Source: Xylaria sp. FL1777 (lineage: Eukaryota > Ascomycota > Sordariomycetes > Xylariales > Xylariaceae). Taken from it: a stretch of 64,000 nt of DNA. Made by a program: the position numbers and the translations under genes. The stretch covers positions 66,823 to 130,822 of the forward strand of contig MU400556.1 of NCBI GenBank assembly GCA_022578965.1, read 5' to 3'. Numbering within the stretch: position 1 is the stretch's first letter; each line of letters opens with the position of its first letter. This document shows positions 1-11,847 of the stretch, piece by piece. Under the pieces are notes generated by a model that was given only the letters and a program-made list of their open reading frames with translations, ran no database searches and was not told the DNA's origin.

Positions 1-1311
1 GTAATATGTAATATGTAATATGCCTACATGTTACAGACCCCCTGGAAATGGACCCCCCGACTGCTCATGACCGCGGGGCACCTGCATGCATGGCGGGTGA
101 CGTCTGTCTACTGTCAACAGGCGGGTACAGACGAAAGGTTGACCCAAATACTGTGCCAACCACCTAAACTTTACCACCTAAAGACCAGCCAACCAAGGAA
201 ACAGAATGGAAAATTTTTGTAATAACTAACCCAGTTAAAATTTCACCTATTTTCTTTGTTTGTTTGGTTGGACTTCGATGGAGTTTAGTATTTGTTTGGT
301 GCTGAGTCAGCTAACATAGCTCTCTTTAAACAAGAGGCATATCTAAGTACCTAGTGGGGTATAATCAAGTGTCGCTTCGAGAGAGTGGTTAAACATGTAG
401 ATAGAGTATACTTTCGGGAATTTTTCATTTTGTATTGCTCTTCTTCTTGCTTTATTTCCTCTTTAGACTAACTAGGTATGTATTTAACCTAAAGTACTAA
501 GGTAGTCTCGTTCAGTTGTGATGCGTTTCTACAACATATTGCTCCTATATGTAAAGTGCATATGATTAGCTGAGAACCTATAGCGGCGGCTATCGGGGGT
601 TAGTACCAGGTAGAGTACCAGGGATTCCCAAGGCTTCGGATACGATACAATACCTACCCTAGATAGGACCCCTCCATTCCTTCGATACCTATTCAATACT
701 TACGCAACTAGCCCAGGTCAACTGCCACCCGTCTAACACCGAGTCATTTTTGGCTGTTCAATGTCTCAATACATCGTAATTTGACTGGCCAATGCATCTT
801 TTGATCCTACCTAGGCCACAGTAGCATGGATACTATGCCCGGCTCTCGGACACCCCATCGAAAGTCAAGCGGCTCTGATGCAATGCCTTCGACCCCTCCG
901 ACTCCCGGCCCCTGTCAGTTCGCCTGGCTTGTCTGGGGCACGCCCACAGGGCCATCGGGAGGCTCTCTGACAAAGCCGCACCACTGATTGGTGCGTGTCG
1001 AGACTATGGCGATGGCGTGATCGTGGTCCAGTCTTCAAAATGGTCCAAAACGACATGACGAGCCCTGTCTCCCGCAAGAATCCAGGCGCTATTGCGAGAC
1101 TAGATGCCACAGCGGGGCCTTGTCGACGGCCCCGACTCGGGATTTGGATCAGATGTCGCCATCGTCCAGGACCCTATGGTAGGTACACATAGATGCTCGC
1201 ATGGTCAAAAAAATTAGTAGCAGTCTTCATCGGGTGCTGGCCGACCCGCGATTTTCTCGTTAATTGTTGCTGGGTAACTAGTATTTTTTTCTTTTAATCG
1301 TTGCCCTCAAC
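1..1311. other. Left-edge intergenic DNA and sulfite reductase 5' region
   Basis: I see no supportable gene here. The window opens with three tandem copies of the 7-mer GTAATAT (1-21). The stretch is AT-rich apart from a GC-richer island at about 860-1170, where short overlapping frames exist on both strands but show no recognisable motif, signal peptide or consistent splice sites. The last bases before 1312 are the 5' leader of the sulfite reductase gene, with a pyrimidine-rich run at about 1283-1300. Confidence 0.6.
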
Positions 1312-4300
1312 ATGTCGTTTCTCTTCGGCAGGGCGGACTCATCTTCTTCTGCCACGAACACAATGGCAAGCAACGATATCCAGATTCGCACGCCTGAAGA
1401 GGCTGGTAAGTTGTATATCCTTTGTCCCTCACGTCCTACCATCATATTGTGTATAGAGGAAAGAGGAATGCCTGTGGGGGTTACGCTCATCACGTCATCG
1501 TAGTAAATCGATACAACATAGAGCATAACTGATTCCGCCTTTGTCATTATAGTGGCACGGATCGCATATCTAGCCAGCGATGTTATTGTTTCTGTACAAC
1601 CGGCGCAAGGAGAAGACTCCGCCTACTCTTCTCATCTGAATAGATATGCCGCCAGAAGAGACCCTGGTCTGGTTTCCAAGGCTGAAGGTGCAATTCCAGA
1701 AGTGAGTCTCCAATTGCTTGGATATAGCCATTAGCTTGGACCGTTAAGGCTGATTTGCAATAGATTCAAACTGTCAGATATAACAACGACCCCCTTCTTT
1801 CCGTCTTCGCTCCTGCTCGCTCAGGTCGTCTCACCTCTGTGACCACTACTTCTGCTATCCTTCTCCCATCCATTGCCCATCTCTACAAATTGGCCAACTA
1901 TCCGGTGGTTCTCCATGTTGCGCTTGCACCCAGCCAGCTTCCAGACTACTCCGCTATTACCGCTATCAGGAATTCAGGATGGACTTTCCTCCAGTCGGAA
2001 TCTCTTCAGGAGGCTCAAGATATGGCCATCACCGCCCACGGCCTCGCTGTTCGATCTGGCAAGGGTGTGGTTCATTTCTTTGACCCAAGTTCCTCCAGCT
2101 TCGATAAACCCATTTCCGTCGAGAACTCGGGCTTGGTGGGCGAGGTACTTAACCTCGATGACGTTCGCCGGTACCAATCTAGTTCGGTAGCTGCTTCTGG
2201 TATTTATGCGGACGACGGACGAGTTGCCCTGGCCTCAGTACGGCCAGAGACCCAAGTCACACCGGGCACCAACAACTTGACCGAATCAACCATCTTAGGT
2301 GCAGCCTCTAAAGTAACCTCCTCCGAAGTATCTGAGAAGTCCAGTCAGCAAAGTGACTCAGTTACATCACCTAGCATGTCAGAAGCAACCACGATAGAGT
2401 TATCCGCGCCACAGGTTACATCAGAAGACATATATAATTACGTGGCATCGATATGGACGCTGCTCCGGGATTCAACTGGCAGGGAGTACCATGCTTTCGA
2501 ATGGTCGGGACCGTCTACAGCGGAGAAGGCCATATTTGTCTTCGGCTCCGACGCTGGGTTGTTCGCAGAGGCTCTTGATGGTGCCAAACCGACTGACGTT
2601 TACGCAAAGGCTGGCATGATTACAGCTCGCTTATATAGGCCGTGGTTGGGCGCCAAGCTCCTTGAAATTATTCCGAAATCTGTGAAACGTCTCGCTGTTC
2701 TTGAGCAGGTCTCGAGGAAGACTACAAAATGGGGACCGTTGCTGATTGATGTTCTGACATCTGTTAAGAGCAGCCCGGGTGGTGGCGTTGATACTATTGT
2801 TGGTCATCAATTAGGCTACATAGCTCCGGAAACAATTGGCCAGGCGCTCAAAGGAGTCTTCCAGAATTTGAGTTTAGACAAACCCCTACAGAATCTCGAG
2901 ATAGGCAAGACAGAACGACAGGAAGATATTCAGACCAATGCTTTAGCGCAGCCGAAATTGGAGACGGCATACACCAAAATTCTCGACCAACTATTTGGTC
3001 AGAGGGTTTTCGTGGCAAATGCTCTGCAATCAAAGAACGCCGGTGTCTCTTCTACGATAGCAGCAAGTCCTGAGTTCGGCTTTGGTTCACTGCTTGCCCG
3101 AAAGGAGCGCCGTAGCCGATTCGTTAAGGAAGTTAAGATAGCGGCAAGCACGGGTTCTTTCACCACGGAGTCACCCGTTAACTGGCTGGCAAAATGGGCA
3201 GCAAGCGCCGATGATGCACAGAAGGCAGGTGAAATTGCCGACGGAGTTATCGCGCGTCTCGAAACCGACGGGTCTCCTGCTGCCCGCAATCTGCTTTCCA
3301 GCAAGAGTCTTTTTAGAAAAGAATCATTGTGGCTTGTCGGGTCTGATGCATGGTCATATGACCTTGGTAACTCTGGTGTTCACCATGTTCTAGCCTCGGG
3401 AGAAAATGTCAACGTTCTCATTATCGACTCAACTCCCTACTCAGAACGAGCTGCCGCAGACGCGGAGAGACGAAAGAAGGACATTGGCCTGTATGCTATG
3501 AATTTCGGTAATGCCTATGTTGCGTCTACTGCAGTATACGGCTCTTATACACAGGTTCTGCAGGCTTTGCTCGAGGCTGATCAGTTCGATGGCCCCTCAA
3601 TTGTACTGGCTTACTTGCCGTACTTCGGCGAGCACGATTCCCCTTTGACGGTCTTACAAGAGACCAAGAAGGCTGTGGACTTGGGCTACTGGCCTCTCTA
3701 CCGATGGAATCCCAGTAATGAGAGCAAGGGAGAACCTAACTTCTCCTTAGACTCAGAGCGTATAAAAGACGAGCTTAAGAAATTTCTGGCACGCGACAAC
3801 CAGCTCACGCAACTAATGCGACGAGAACCAACCTTTGCAGCTAGCTTATCTCAAGACTTTGGAACAGAAGTTCGAGCTCAACAGAAGCGCAAAGCCAAAG
3901 ATGCGTACAATCAGTTATTAGAGGGTCTGTTTGGTGCGCCTCTTACTATCTTGTTTGCTTCAGACAACGGGAACGCACAGTCATTGGCTAAGCGGCTTGG
4001 CACTAGAGGTCGCGCGAGAGGTCTAAAGACAACCGTGATGGCAATGGAAGACTACCCTGCTGAAGATCTACCAACCGAAGAGAACATTGTTTTTATTACT
4101 TCGACGGCCGGTCAGGGCGAGTTCCCGCAAAACGGCAAGCCGCTGTGGGATGCTATCAAAGATAGTACTGATCTTGATCTTGCCTCTGTCAATTACTCAG
4201 TGTTTGGTCTTGGTGATAAACACTACTGGCCTCGTAAGGAGGATAGAGTCTATTACAACAAACCTGCTAAGGATCTCGATAGGTTATTGGCTACGTTCAG

Positions 4301-6217
4301 CGGTAAGAGGTTGGCAGATGTTGGTCTTGGTGATGATCAAGATCCCGACGGTTATCAAACCGGCTATGCCGAGTGGGAACCCAAGATTTGGCAGGCCTTG
4401 GGTGTCGCGAATGTGGAGGGCCTACCGGAAGAACCCCCGCCGATTACCAACGAGGACATCAAACTAGCTTCTAACTACCTACGAGGAACTATCGTTGAAG
4501 GCTTAAATGACACCACGACTGGCGCTATCTCTGCGTCAGATCAGCAACTAACTAAATTCCACGGCACTTACATGCAGGATGACCGTGATGTTCGCGATGA
4601 GCGGAAAGCGCAAGGGTTGGAGCCGGCCTATTCATTCATGATACGATGTAGGCTTCCTGGCGGTGTGTCAACCCCGAAACAATGGATTCAGATGGACGAC
4701 ATCAGCACGAGGCTTGGCAATGAAACTATGAAGCTTACCACGAGACAAACGTTCCAATTTCATGGTGTCGTCAAGGGGAAGCTTAAGCCTGCTATGCAAG
4801 CTATCAACAGAGCACTCATGACTACTATTGCCGCCTGTGGTGATGTCAACAGAAACGTCATGTGCAGTTCTCTACCCACACAATCTCAATATCACAAAGA
4901 AGTATGGGCATGCTCCAAAAAAATCAGCGATCATCTACTCCCTTCTACCACTGCGTACCACGAGATATGGCTCACGGATGATGACAATAAAAAGACACAA
5001 ATCGCGGGCGATGCAGTCCAAGACTTCGAGCCCCTATATGGGCCGACCTACCTGCCCCGAAAATTCAAAATTACTATTGCCATCCCCCCTCACAACGACA
5101 CCGATGTCTACGCGCATGATGTTGGTTTGATTGCCATAAGAGGAGATGATGGTCACCTCACTGGCTTTAATGTCCTCGCCGGTGGTGGTATGGGCGCAAC
5201 TCACAACAACAAGAAAACCTATCCGCAAACAGGTCGCATGATGGGCTACGTGAAAGCTGAGGAAGTCCACATTGCCTGCGAAAAGATCATGCTTGTGCAA
5301 AGAGATTATGGCGACCGAAAGAATCGTAAACACGCCCGTCTAAAGTATACCATTGATGATCTAGGAGTCGATGTTTTCCGCTCCAAGGTCGAGGCCATGT
5401 GGGGTAAGGCTTTCGAGCCAGAACGTCCATTCCACTTCAAGAGCAACATCGACACATTTGGCTGGCAGAGGGATGAGAATTCTTTGAACCATTTCACTTT
5501 CTTCATCGAGAATGGTCGTATTGAGGATACTGCAGAGTTCCAGATGAAGACTGGTCTGCGCGAAATCGCTAAAGTTCACAAGGGCGAGTTCAGATTAACT
5601 GGAAACCAGCATCTGATCCTTAGCAATGTTGCAGACGAAGATCTGCCGCAGATAAAAGAACTGCTCAAGAAATACAAGCTCGACAACGTCCAGTTTTCTG
5701 GCCTGCGCCTTAGCTCTTCTGCCTGTGTGGCGTTCCCAACCTGTGGTTTGGCCATGGCGGAGAGTGAGCGTTACTTACCCGAGCTCATCACCAAGTTGGA
5801 AGGATGTCTCGAAGAGAACGGCTTGAAGCAAGACTCCATTGTTATGCGCATGACCGGCTGTCCAAACGGGTGCGCCCGCCCCTGGTTGGCCGAGGTCGCC
5901 TTCGTCGGCAAAGCGTACGGCGCCTACAACATGTATCTCGGTGGCGGCTACCACGGCCAACGTCTCAACAAGTTGTATCGGTCGAGCATCAAGGAAGACG
6001 AAATCCTCGCCATAATGAAGCCTCTGCTCAAGCGATACGCAAGCGAGCGTGAAGAGGGCGAGCACTTTGGAGACTTCTGCATCCGCGCAGGCATCATCGT
6101 GGCAACGAAGGAGGGCCGAGACTTCCACGATAATGTAAGTTCTACGATCTTCCTATCGTGATTAATATGAGCTTACAAAACTTTTAGGTCGCTGAGGAAG
6201 AATCTGATGAGGAGTAA
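1312..6217 (+). CDS. MET5: Sulfite reductase [NADPH] beta subunit (hemoprotein with flavodoxin domain)
   Basis: Catalyses the six-electron reduction of sulfite to sulfide in cytosolic sulfur assimilation, as the beta partner of a MET10-type flavoprotein subunit. Four exons: 1312-1405, 1553-1701, 1764-6134, 6188-6217, giving 1547 residues. The first junction restores the conserved N-terminal block RTPEEA-VARIAYLASDV. The N-terminal half resembles the pyruvate:ferredoxin oxidoreductase-like region of fungal MET5. A flavodoxin domain starts near residue 805 (LFASDNGNAQS, later STAGQGEFPQNGKP). Two ferredoxin-like sulfite reductase repeats follow from about residue 1000. The siroheme/4Fe-4S ligands are present as C1402-x5-C1408 and C1447-x3-C1451 (TGCPNGCARPW). 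The last exon is only 30 bases and encodes an acidic tail ending EEESDEE. Length and domain order match the family, so I am confident of the identity; the exact start (M1 or M18) is less sure. Confidence 0.95.
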
Positions 6218-6790
6218 AATATGGCGTAATGATGCGTTCACGAGGCCAAAGAGCCTATGTTCTTGCATATATAGTTGCGGTTTTTCTGGGCGTATTGGGT
6301 GTTTAGATTAAGGCATAGTAAGGATATGCTGTGTGATATTGTATGGCAATTTAACGGCATTGTTTCTAACGTGGGTGCTCTGAGTATGTAAATCTTATAC
6401 CGTCTGCCTCCAATTCCGCCTCGTGTAGTTCTGGTTGTGATTTTATTGGTAGATAACTTGTCAAAAGCTTTAACATTTATTTAGTAAAGCCTTAGGTACC
6501 GTTGCCCGATTTTTACGGGTAAGATTACAATATGAGATGCCGGAGATATTCGATATCTGTCGTCTCAGGCGCTCTGGATCTGCCTCCCGGCTATGTGGTT
6601 GACCCGGGTAATAAGGCCCTCACAATATCGAGAGTGGAGGTTCTGAGCGGTCGATGCCCGGGCGGTTAGGATTCTAAAATTGGGTTGTTGGATTTATAGG
6701 ACTTTACATTTTCTAGATATTTCTAGGAGTCGTAACTTCCCTAAACTAACAACCATCGCCAAATATTCGCGAAGGCCGAAGAAAAAATAC
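6218..6790. other. Intergenic, 3' region of sulfite reductase
   Basis: No gene seen. It holds the presumed 3' untranslated region of the upstream gene and the promoter of the next secreted-protein gene. I see no repeat or structural RNA. Confidence 0.6.
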
Positions 6791-7524
6791 ATGGGGCGCA
6801 TGTTATCCGCGGTCCTCCTGTTGTGGGCGCGGGCCGCCAGGGCCACCCCCCCAGCCGGACACGACACGCCGCTATGCTCAGCAAGATCAGAAGCCCCGAG
6901 CATGTTCAGCGTTAAGAGTATCGGGTATTCACTGCAGAACCCACCGACGGTGGCGCACCTCCAGCTCGACGTGACGAACCCAGCAACGAACTATACGACG
7001 GTGTGCAGACTAGACGGTCCTCAGTTGACGCCGGGGGCGGTCTCCGTGGATGACATGTGGACGCCCTGTGAGAATAGGACGGTGGCGCCTGGCGAGGAGA
7101 GATACTACACTGTCGACACGGACGTCCTGTTCGAGAGGAACTCGAAGCTGCTCGTCATCAACCAGACGTGGTATTGCGACGACGTGAACCCCGAGTACCC
7201 GTGAGTTTGTTTATATATACTATTAGTTGCATCAGATGCTATGCCACGCGAACCGTTTTTGACGTCTGCATATAGCATTGCGTTCAAGGGCACTGCCGAG
7301 ACTAGGTTGGTCAATCTGAACTGTACCAACAGTACATCGAGTACGTCCTCTGAAGATGTGCCGAAGATAATTCAAACCTCGTAACTCACGATCAACTTCT
7401 AGGTCAGATCACGGAGGAGTGCACTGCCCCTGACCTGAGCGTTTCGATATACCAGTATTGGCGCGATGATCTGCCCCCCGACGCGCTTGAGAACCCAATA
7501 CCGACGACCAGCACCGTTCCGTGA
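6791..7524 (+). CDS. Small secreted six-cysteine protein A (effector-like, unknown function)
   Basis: Three exons, 6791-7200, 7276-7340 and 7403-7524, encode 198 residues; all junctions are GT-AG and in frame. Translation from ATG 6791 (or 6800) gives a hydrophobic secretion signal (LSAVLLLW) with likely cleavage after an Ala-rich stretch. The mature part holds exactly six cysteines and several N-glycosylation sequons (NYT, NRT, NQT, NCT, NST). A block of pattern TNPxTNYTTVC lies at the second cysteine. I do not recognise a named family. The cysteine spacing, the T-[DN]-P-x-T block and a phase-2 intron between cysteines 4 and 5 all recur in the neighbour at 9284-9878, so the two are probably distant paralogues. 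An Alt a 1-like or other secreted beta-fold is possible but unproven. Confidence 0.72.
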
Positions 7525-9283
7525 TATATCTCCTGGCGGCCGCCGCGCGAATGACGAGACTCGACGTCATTAGATAGTTAAGGGACTATCCTAGACGCAT
7601 TATATTGGGGCGGCATAGGGATTAGAATGCTCTTATCGAACCGGATAGCGTCTGGTTCTGTCTTAGCTGCGTACTGTATAGGTCTGGAAACATATATGGC
7701 TATTTGCTGTATGATCGTGAAAGCGCTGCTCATACGGTGCCTACTCGGATCATACAGCTTGCTGTACGCTTTGTGCTAAGTTATATGGCTCAATTTAGAT
7801 CTCATCGTATTAAGATGGTATAATGTGCGCCGTGAAGAAGCTGCAATTAATATAATGAATGGAATACGCAAAGCCTTAGCTGTCTGCAAGTAAAGTGATA
7901 CTATGTACGATAAGCTTGTGGTCGATCCGAGAGTTCTATTAGAACCCTGTCGATCGTTAATAGACGTCATTGAAATAGCTCCATGCTGATATTTATCTTG
8001 ATTAATTTTCTGGATTACGTACCTAACTTGAACCATTCTAGACTGGTTGCATGCTGTTTATAACCCTGCCGTCATCACGGGCAATCTGGGTGTACCGGTA
8101 TCTCATTTCGAACGATCGAGGCCTACCACGCAGCCAATTAATTAAAGGGCATTGCATTCATGTCGGCATGCCGAAATATCGGTGAGATGGTATTTGTACC
8201 TGCTAGGTGGTAGCACGGTAGCACGGTAGCACGGTAGCACAGGTTGCATAAATCATCGGATGTTTATTGAATTGTTATTTGAGGGTTTGTAGATCGCTGG
8301 TTTCATGTGCTGATATCTGGGTACATCCTGGCAGCACCAACCCACCGAACCCACCACCTCAGGTACGTACCTTACGTAGGGTAGGTAGGTACAGTACCGG
8401 TACTTGCATTTTAGCCAGGTCCAGCTCGGAGATATGTACTCACTTTAGGTACGACCTGGGGCTGTGACGCAACATCAATACTTACCTTAAGGTACGTGTA
8501 GAGGTAGCGGCAGGCATAGCTGCACATCATGGATGTTCGGTCGTTCCTTATGCATGAGCACTTGGTCTATCGTATAAGTTATTTACATGTAACAACCTAC
8601 AGGAGTACTTACCTCTCCAAAAAAAAGAAGGTAAGGAGGGCATTGGCTGCTAGGTAACCTTCCATAACAACATTGTTAAGAGCCAGAGTCTGTTTGTCTG
8701 TCTCAGGCTGTAGTTAGATGCTGGGTTAGGTACCTACACACCGGTACCTTATCTAATTGCTACTACTACTGCTGCTACTACTTTCCATGTAGCGGGCATT
8801 TTAGGCAGAGGAGCTTCCCTCCTGCTTAGGTGAATGATTCGGCTGATGGCCCCAAGATCTGCAACACGATGTGTTTGCATGCAGTGGTAGGCAAGCGACT
8901 TGTAGTGGCACAAAGTAAACGAACGCTTCTTGGCATTCGATGTTGTACAGTTGTGTGGCAGTACCTAACCCAACTTTATGGCTCTGTCGTAGCCGTACTG
9001 TGTCCAATCGCATGTAGATCAATGCTTTTTGTTTCATCGTTACATTGCACTTGCCTTTCGCTTTTCGCTTTTAAACATTGATTCAGCACTAGCAGCACCT
9101 TTGGCTGATACGCGCCGTCTTCTCTCGTATGCATCACTTCCCGGCATTGCGGTCGCCTGCATCTCTATTTCTGTCTCTATATCTCTTCTAGGAGACACAA
9201 ACTCAGCTTTAAAAAAAATAAAAAATAACTTTACATACCTCCCTCTCTTAGAGCATTTCTCTCAGATTTGCTTCATTCTCACG
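7525..9283. other. Intergenic region between the two six-cysteine genes
   Basis: About 1.76 kb without a supportable gene. It contains a perfect 8-base minisatellite at 8209-8240, a cluster of GGTAC/TAGGTA words at about 8355-8405, and an imperfect CTA/CTG triplet run at about 8757-8783. The last 100 bases before 9284 are A-rich then pyrimidine-rich, as expected of a fungal promoter. Confidence 0.55.
8209..8240. repeat. Minisatellite, four perfect copies of GGTAGCAC
   Basis: Four contiguous identical 8-base units are read directly. Imperfect flanking matches (AGGT before and AGGTT after) suggest replication slippage. It lies in intergenic DNA. Confidence 0.9.
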
Positions 9284-9878
9284 ATGTACGCTCTCACCAT
9301 ACTGTTCAGCCTCACGGCGGTGGCGTCGGCATTCAAAACTCTCCACTACACGGTTCCCAGCAGCTTCAAGGCCGCTGCCAGCAACTGCACTCTCCCAGCG
9401 GAATTCGTGGTATCGAATTTCACCACCTTCACAGGCAAGAACAACGACACCCTAAGCAGCGTCTATTTCCAATTCACCGATCCCGACACCAAAATCCACA
9501 CTACTTGTCAACGTAATTCTACCTCGACGGCAAGCGGCCCGAGTAGGAACATATACGGATGCAGTAACGCCAATATAGCCTTCATCTATCAGACAACCGG
9601 AATCGCTGGTCTGACAATGACTGAAAAGGCATGCCCCGGTGGAAGGTGAGTCCATTCTTCAAAGACCTTGCTTCTGGAGCTCGCCAATTGACACCTTACA
9701 TAGCGGCCTCCAATTCGAAGCATCAGGTCTGGTCGCACCCGACCTCGACTGTACTGATACCCCTGCCGGTACGATCTGCCACGCCAAGCAGACGTCCCTT
9801 CAAGGCGATTTCGACAGCTTCCAACCTGTCCCACCTAAGGCGCCCACACGCAGACATCAGGCAACGTGGAGAGGTTAA
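9284..9878 (+). CDS. Small secreted six-cysteine protein B (effector-like, unknown function)
   Basis: Two exons, 9284-9645 and 9704-9878, encode 178 residues. The N-terminus (MYALTILFSLTAVASA) is a clear signal peptide with an A-x-A cleavage site. The mature chain has six cysteines, several N-glycosylation sequons (NCT, NFT, NDT, NST) and the block FTDPDTKIHTTC at the second cysteine. The C-terminus is basic and Pro-rich. The intron is phase 2 and sits between cysteines 4 and 5, exactly as in the gene at 6791-7524; cysteine intervals are 39/17/23/19/8 here against 42/20/35/23/11 there. The likely role is an apoplastic or cell-surface secreted protein; no enzyme motif is visible. An in-frame ATG-bearing extension upstream to 9029 exists but would bury the signal peptide, so I reject it. 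Confidence 0.75.
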
Positions 9879-10605
9879 AAAAAGGGATACCTAAGATTTT
9901 TGCTGCAGCATCGCTTTTGCGAAAGATCTCGGTCGATCTTGGTTAATAATGTAGTATTAGTTGGACTGGTAATGTCTAGTGTATTCTTCTGTATTATAAT
10001 ACCTAATCTTAAAAAGAAGGGCGTTTTATACTGCATAGAAGAGGCGTCTCTGGTTGATTTGAGTTCGGCGATGCTTTATTTGTCCTTTGTCTCTTGTCTA
10101 GTTTAACCTGCCTAGGGTACCGGTAGTTTGTTTGCACCGTTGAATCTTATTGGGTACCTAGGTTGACTACCTAGATGGGACAGCAGTGACCGAAAAAGGG
10201 TTGCTACAGTAGAATTGTGGCGTTCTATAACCCCGCGTTTTTCCGTTTTAGCAGTTGTCATAGACGCTATTGCTGATACCATGGTGGACTGTCCATGCCC
10301 CAATCCCCAACCGGAGCTGTCCTTGATCACAAGACCTTCAGCTGGCCCCGTCCTGGAGGTTGTCGCTGGTGTCGTGACTTTGAGCCACAATATTGTCACC
10401 AGGACAAGCTGTACCTACCTCTTGGTATTTTGAAGCAAGAATTTCTTGAACTGTTTATTACGCAGCCCTATTTTGCTTTTCCCCGTCGCTGCCTCGAATT
10501 TAGGGATACATAATTTCATAATGGTCACCACGAACGTTGTCTCAGCTTCTTGCACCTAACGACTATTACTTTACTACCTAAACCCGTAGTGGTCACCCTC
10601 CTGAG
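9879..10605. other. Intergenic region before the lipase gene
   Basis: No supportable gene. Short frames near 10112-10513 overlap on both strands without recognisable features. TACCTAGG-type words occur at about 10108 and 10155. Confidence 0.55.
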
Positions 10606-11847
10606 ATGTTATTCATAATAATCCATCTAATATACCTATTCGCCATCGGCGCTGCCTCTTTCGTCTTCGCATCTCCTATCTTCGACCAACATCTTTCTTT
10701 CCAAGGCAAGAAGACCAGTGCCGCAGACGGCATCTCCATCGATTTCTTCGCGTCCTTGGAGCGCCTCTCTCGTCTCGTCGACATAGCCTACTGTGTGGGG
10801 ACAACGGGGATCCGTCAGCCCTTCTCGTGCATTTCGCGGTGTAAGGACTTCCCTTCTCTCGAGCTTGTGGCGACCTGGAACACCGGCGTGTTGCTTGGCG
10901 ATAGCTGTGGCTATGTTGCCATCGATCATGGGACGTCACCACCTATAGCCGAATCGTATGCCACGCTCAGAGAAACAGAGCAGCCAAAGAAAACGGCCAA
11001 CGGTGCCATCATCGTTGCGTTTCGGGGAACGTACAGCATAACGAACGCCGTGATCGATCTGAGCACAGTTCCGCAGAAATACGTACCTTACCCGCCTGAG
11101 GACGATGAATACGGATCCCCACTAAGAAAACCAGAGCATGTATGTACTAATTGTACTGTGCACATGGGATTTCTATTGTCGTGGCAGATCGCTAGACGTA
11201 CTGTTTTGCCAGAGTTGAAGCGTATTCACGAGCGATATCCCGATTATCCTATTCATGTGGTTGGCCATAGTCTCGGTGGTGCTGTGGGTGCGCTCGCGGC
11301 GTTAGAGATGAAGGTCATACTTGGATGGGAGCATATAATTATGACGACATTTGGTGAGCCGCGGGTCGGGAATGTAGGGTTTGTCAAGTATCTCGACACG
11401 GTCTTTCGCCTCAATGACGGGGGCAACGACCCCGAGCAACGCGCATACCGACGGGTCACTCACGTTGATGACCCCGTCCCGTTGCTTCCCCTTTCTGAAT
11501 GGGGATACAGATCTCATGCCGGCGAATTCTTCATCTCCAAATCCGAACTTTCCCCTACGCCGTCGGATATCCGGCCTTGTGTTGGAGATTATGATCCAAA
11601 TTGTATTGCTGGTTCAGATGGAGAAGAGACCGACCAGGTTGAAAAGCCAGCCCCTGAGGAGCACTCGTCTAGCGATTTAAATGCTCTGTCGAGTGGAATA
11701 TGGCATTTGCCTGCTCGCTTTAAACTCTGGGAGCTGCTTTTTGCTCATCGCGATTACTTTTGGAGGCTGGGCCTCTGTATTCCCGGCGGAGATCCGATCG
11801 ACTGGGGTAGGGACAGACCTCTCTCAACGTCGAATAACGAGCTATGA
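10606..11847 (+). CDS. Secreted class 3 (alpha/beta hydrolase) lipase
   Basis: A single 413-codon exon encodes a triacylglycerol lipase of the fungal lipase_3 family, expected to hydrolyse acyl esters outside the cell. The N-terminus is a strong hydrophobic signal (LFIIIHLIYLFAIGAASFVFA). The nucleophile elbow VVGHSLGG places the catalytic Ser at residue 222. The family's expected Asp is in THVDDPVPLLP and the His in SHAGEFF. The oxyanion-region motif IIVAFRGT precedes the elbow, and TFGEPRVGN follows it as in Rhizomucor-type lipases. The C-terminal 90 residues beyond the catalytic His are a family-variable tail with an acidic linker. It lies downstream of two secreted six-cysteine genes on the same strand, all with their own promoters. 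Confidence 0.93.
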   Translation: MLFIIIHLIYLFAIGAASFVFASPIFDQHLSFQGKKTSAADGISIDFFASLERLSRLVDIAYCVGTTGIRQPFSCISRCKDFPSLELVATWNTGVLLGDSCGYVAIDHGTSPPIAESYATLRETEQPKKTANGAIIVAFRGTYSITNAVIDLSTVPQKYVPYPPEDDEYGSPLRKPEHVCTNCTVHMGFLLSWQIARRTVLPELKRIHERYPDYPIHVVGHSLGGAVGALAALEMKVILGWEHIIMTTFGEPRVGNVGFVKYLDTVFRLNDGGNDPEQRAYRRVTHVDDPVPLLPLSEWGYRSHAGEFFISKSELSPTPSDIRPCVGDYDPNCIAGSDGEETDQVEKPAPEEHSSSDLNALSSGIWHLPARFKLWELLFAHRDYFWRLGLCIPGGDPIDWGRDRPLSTSNNEL

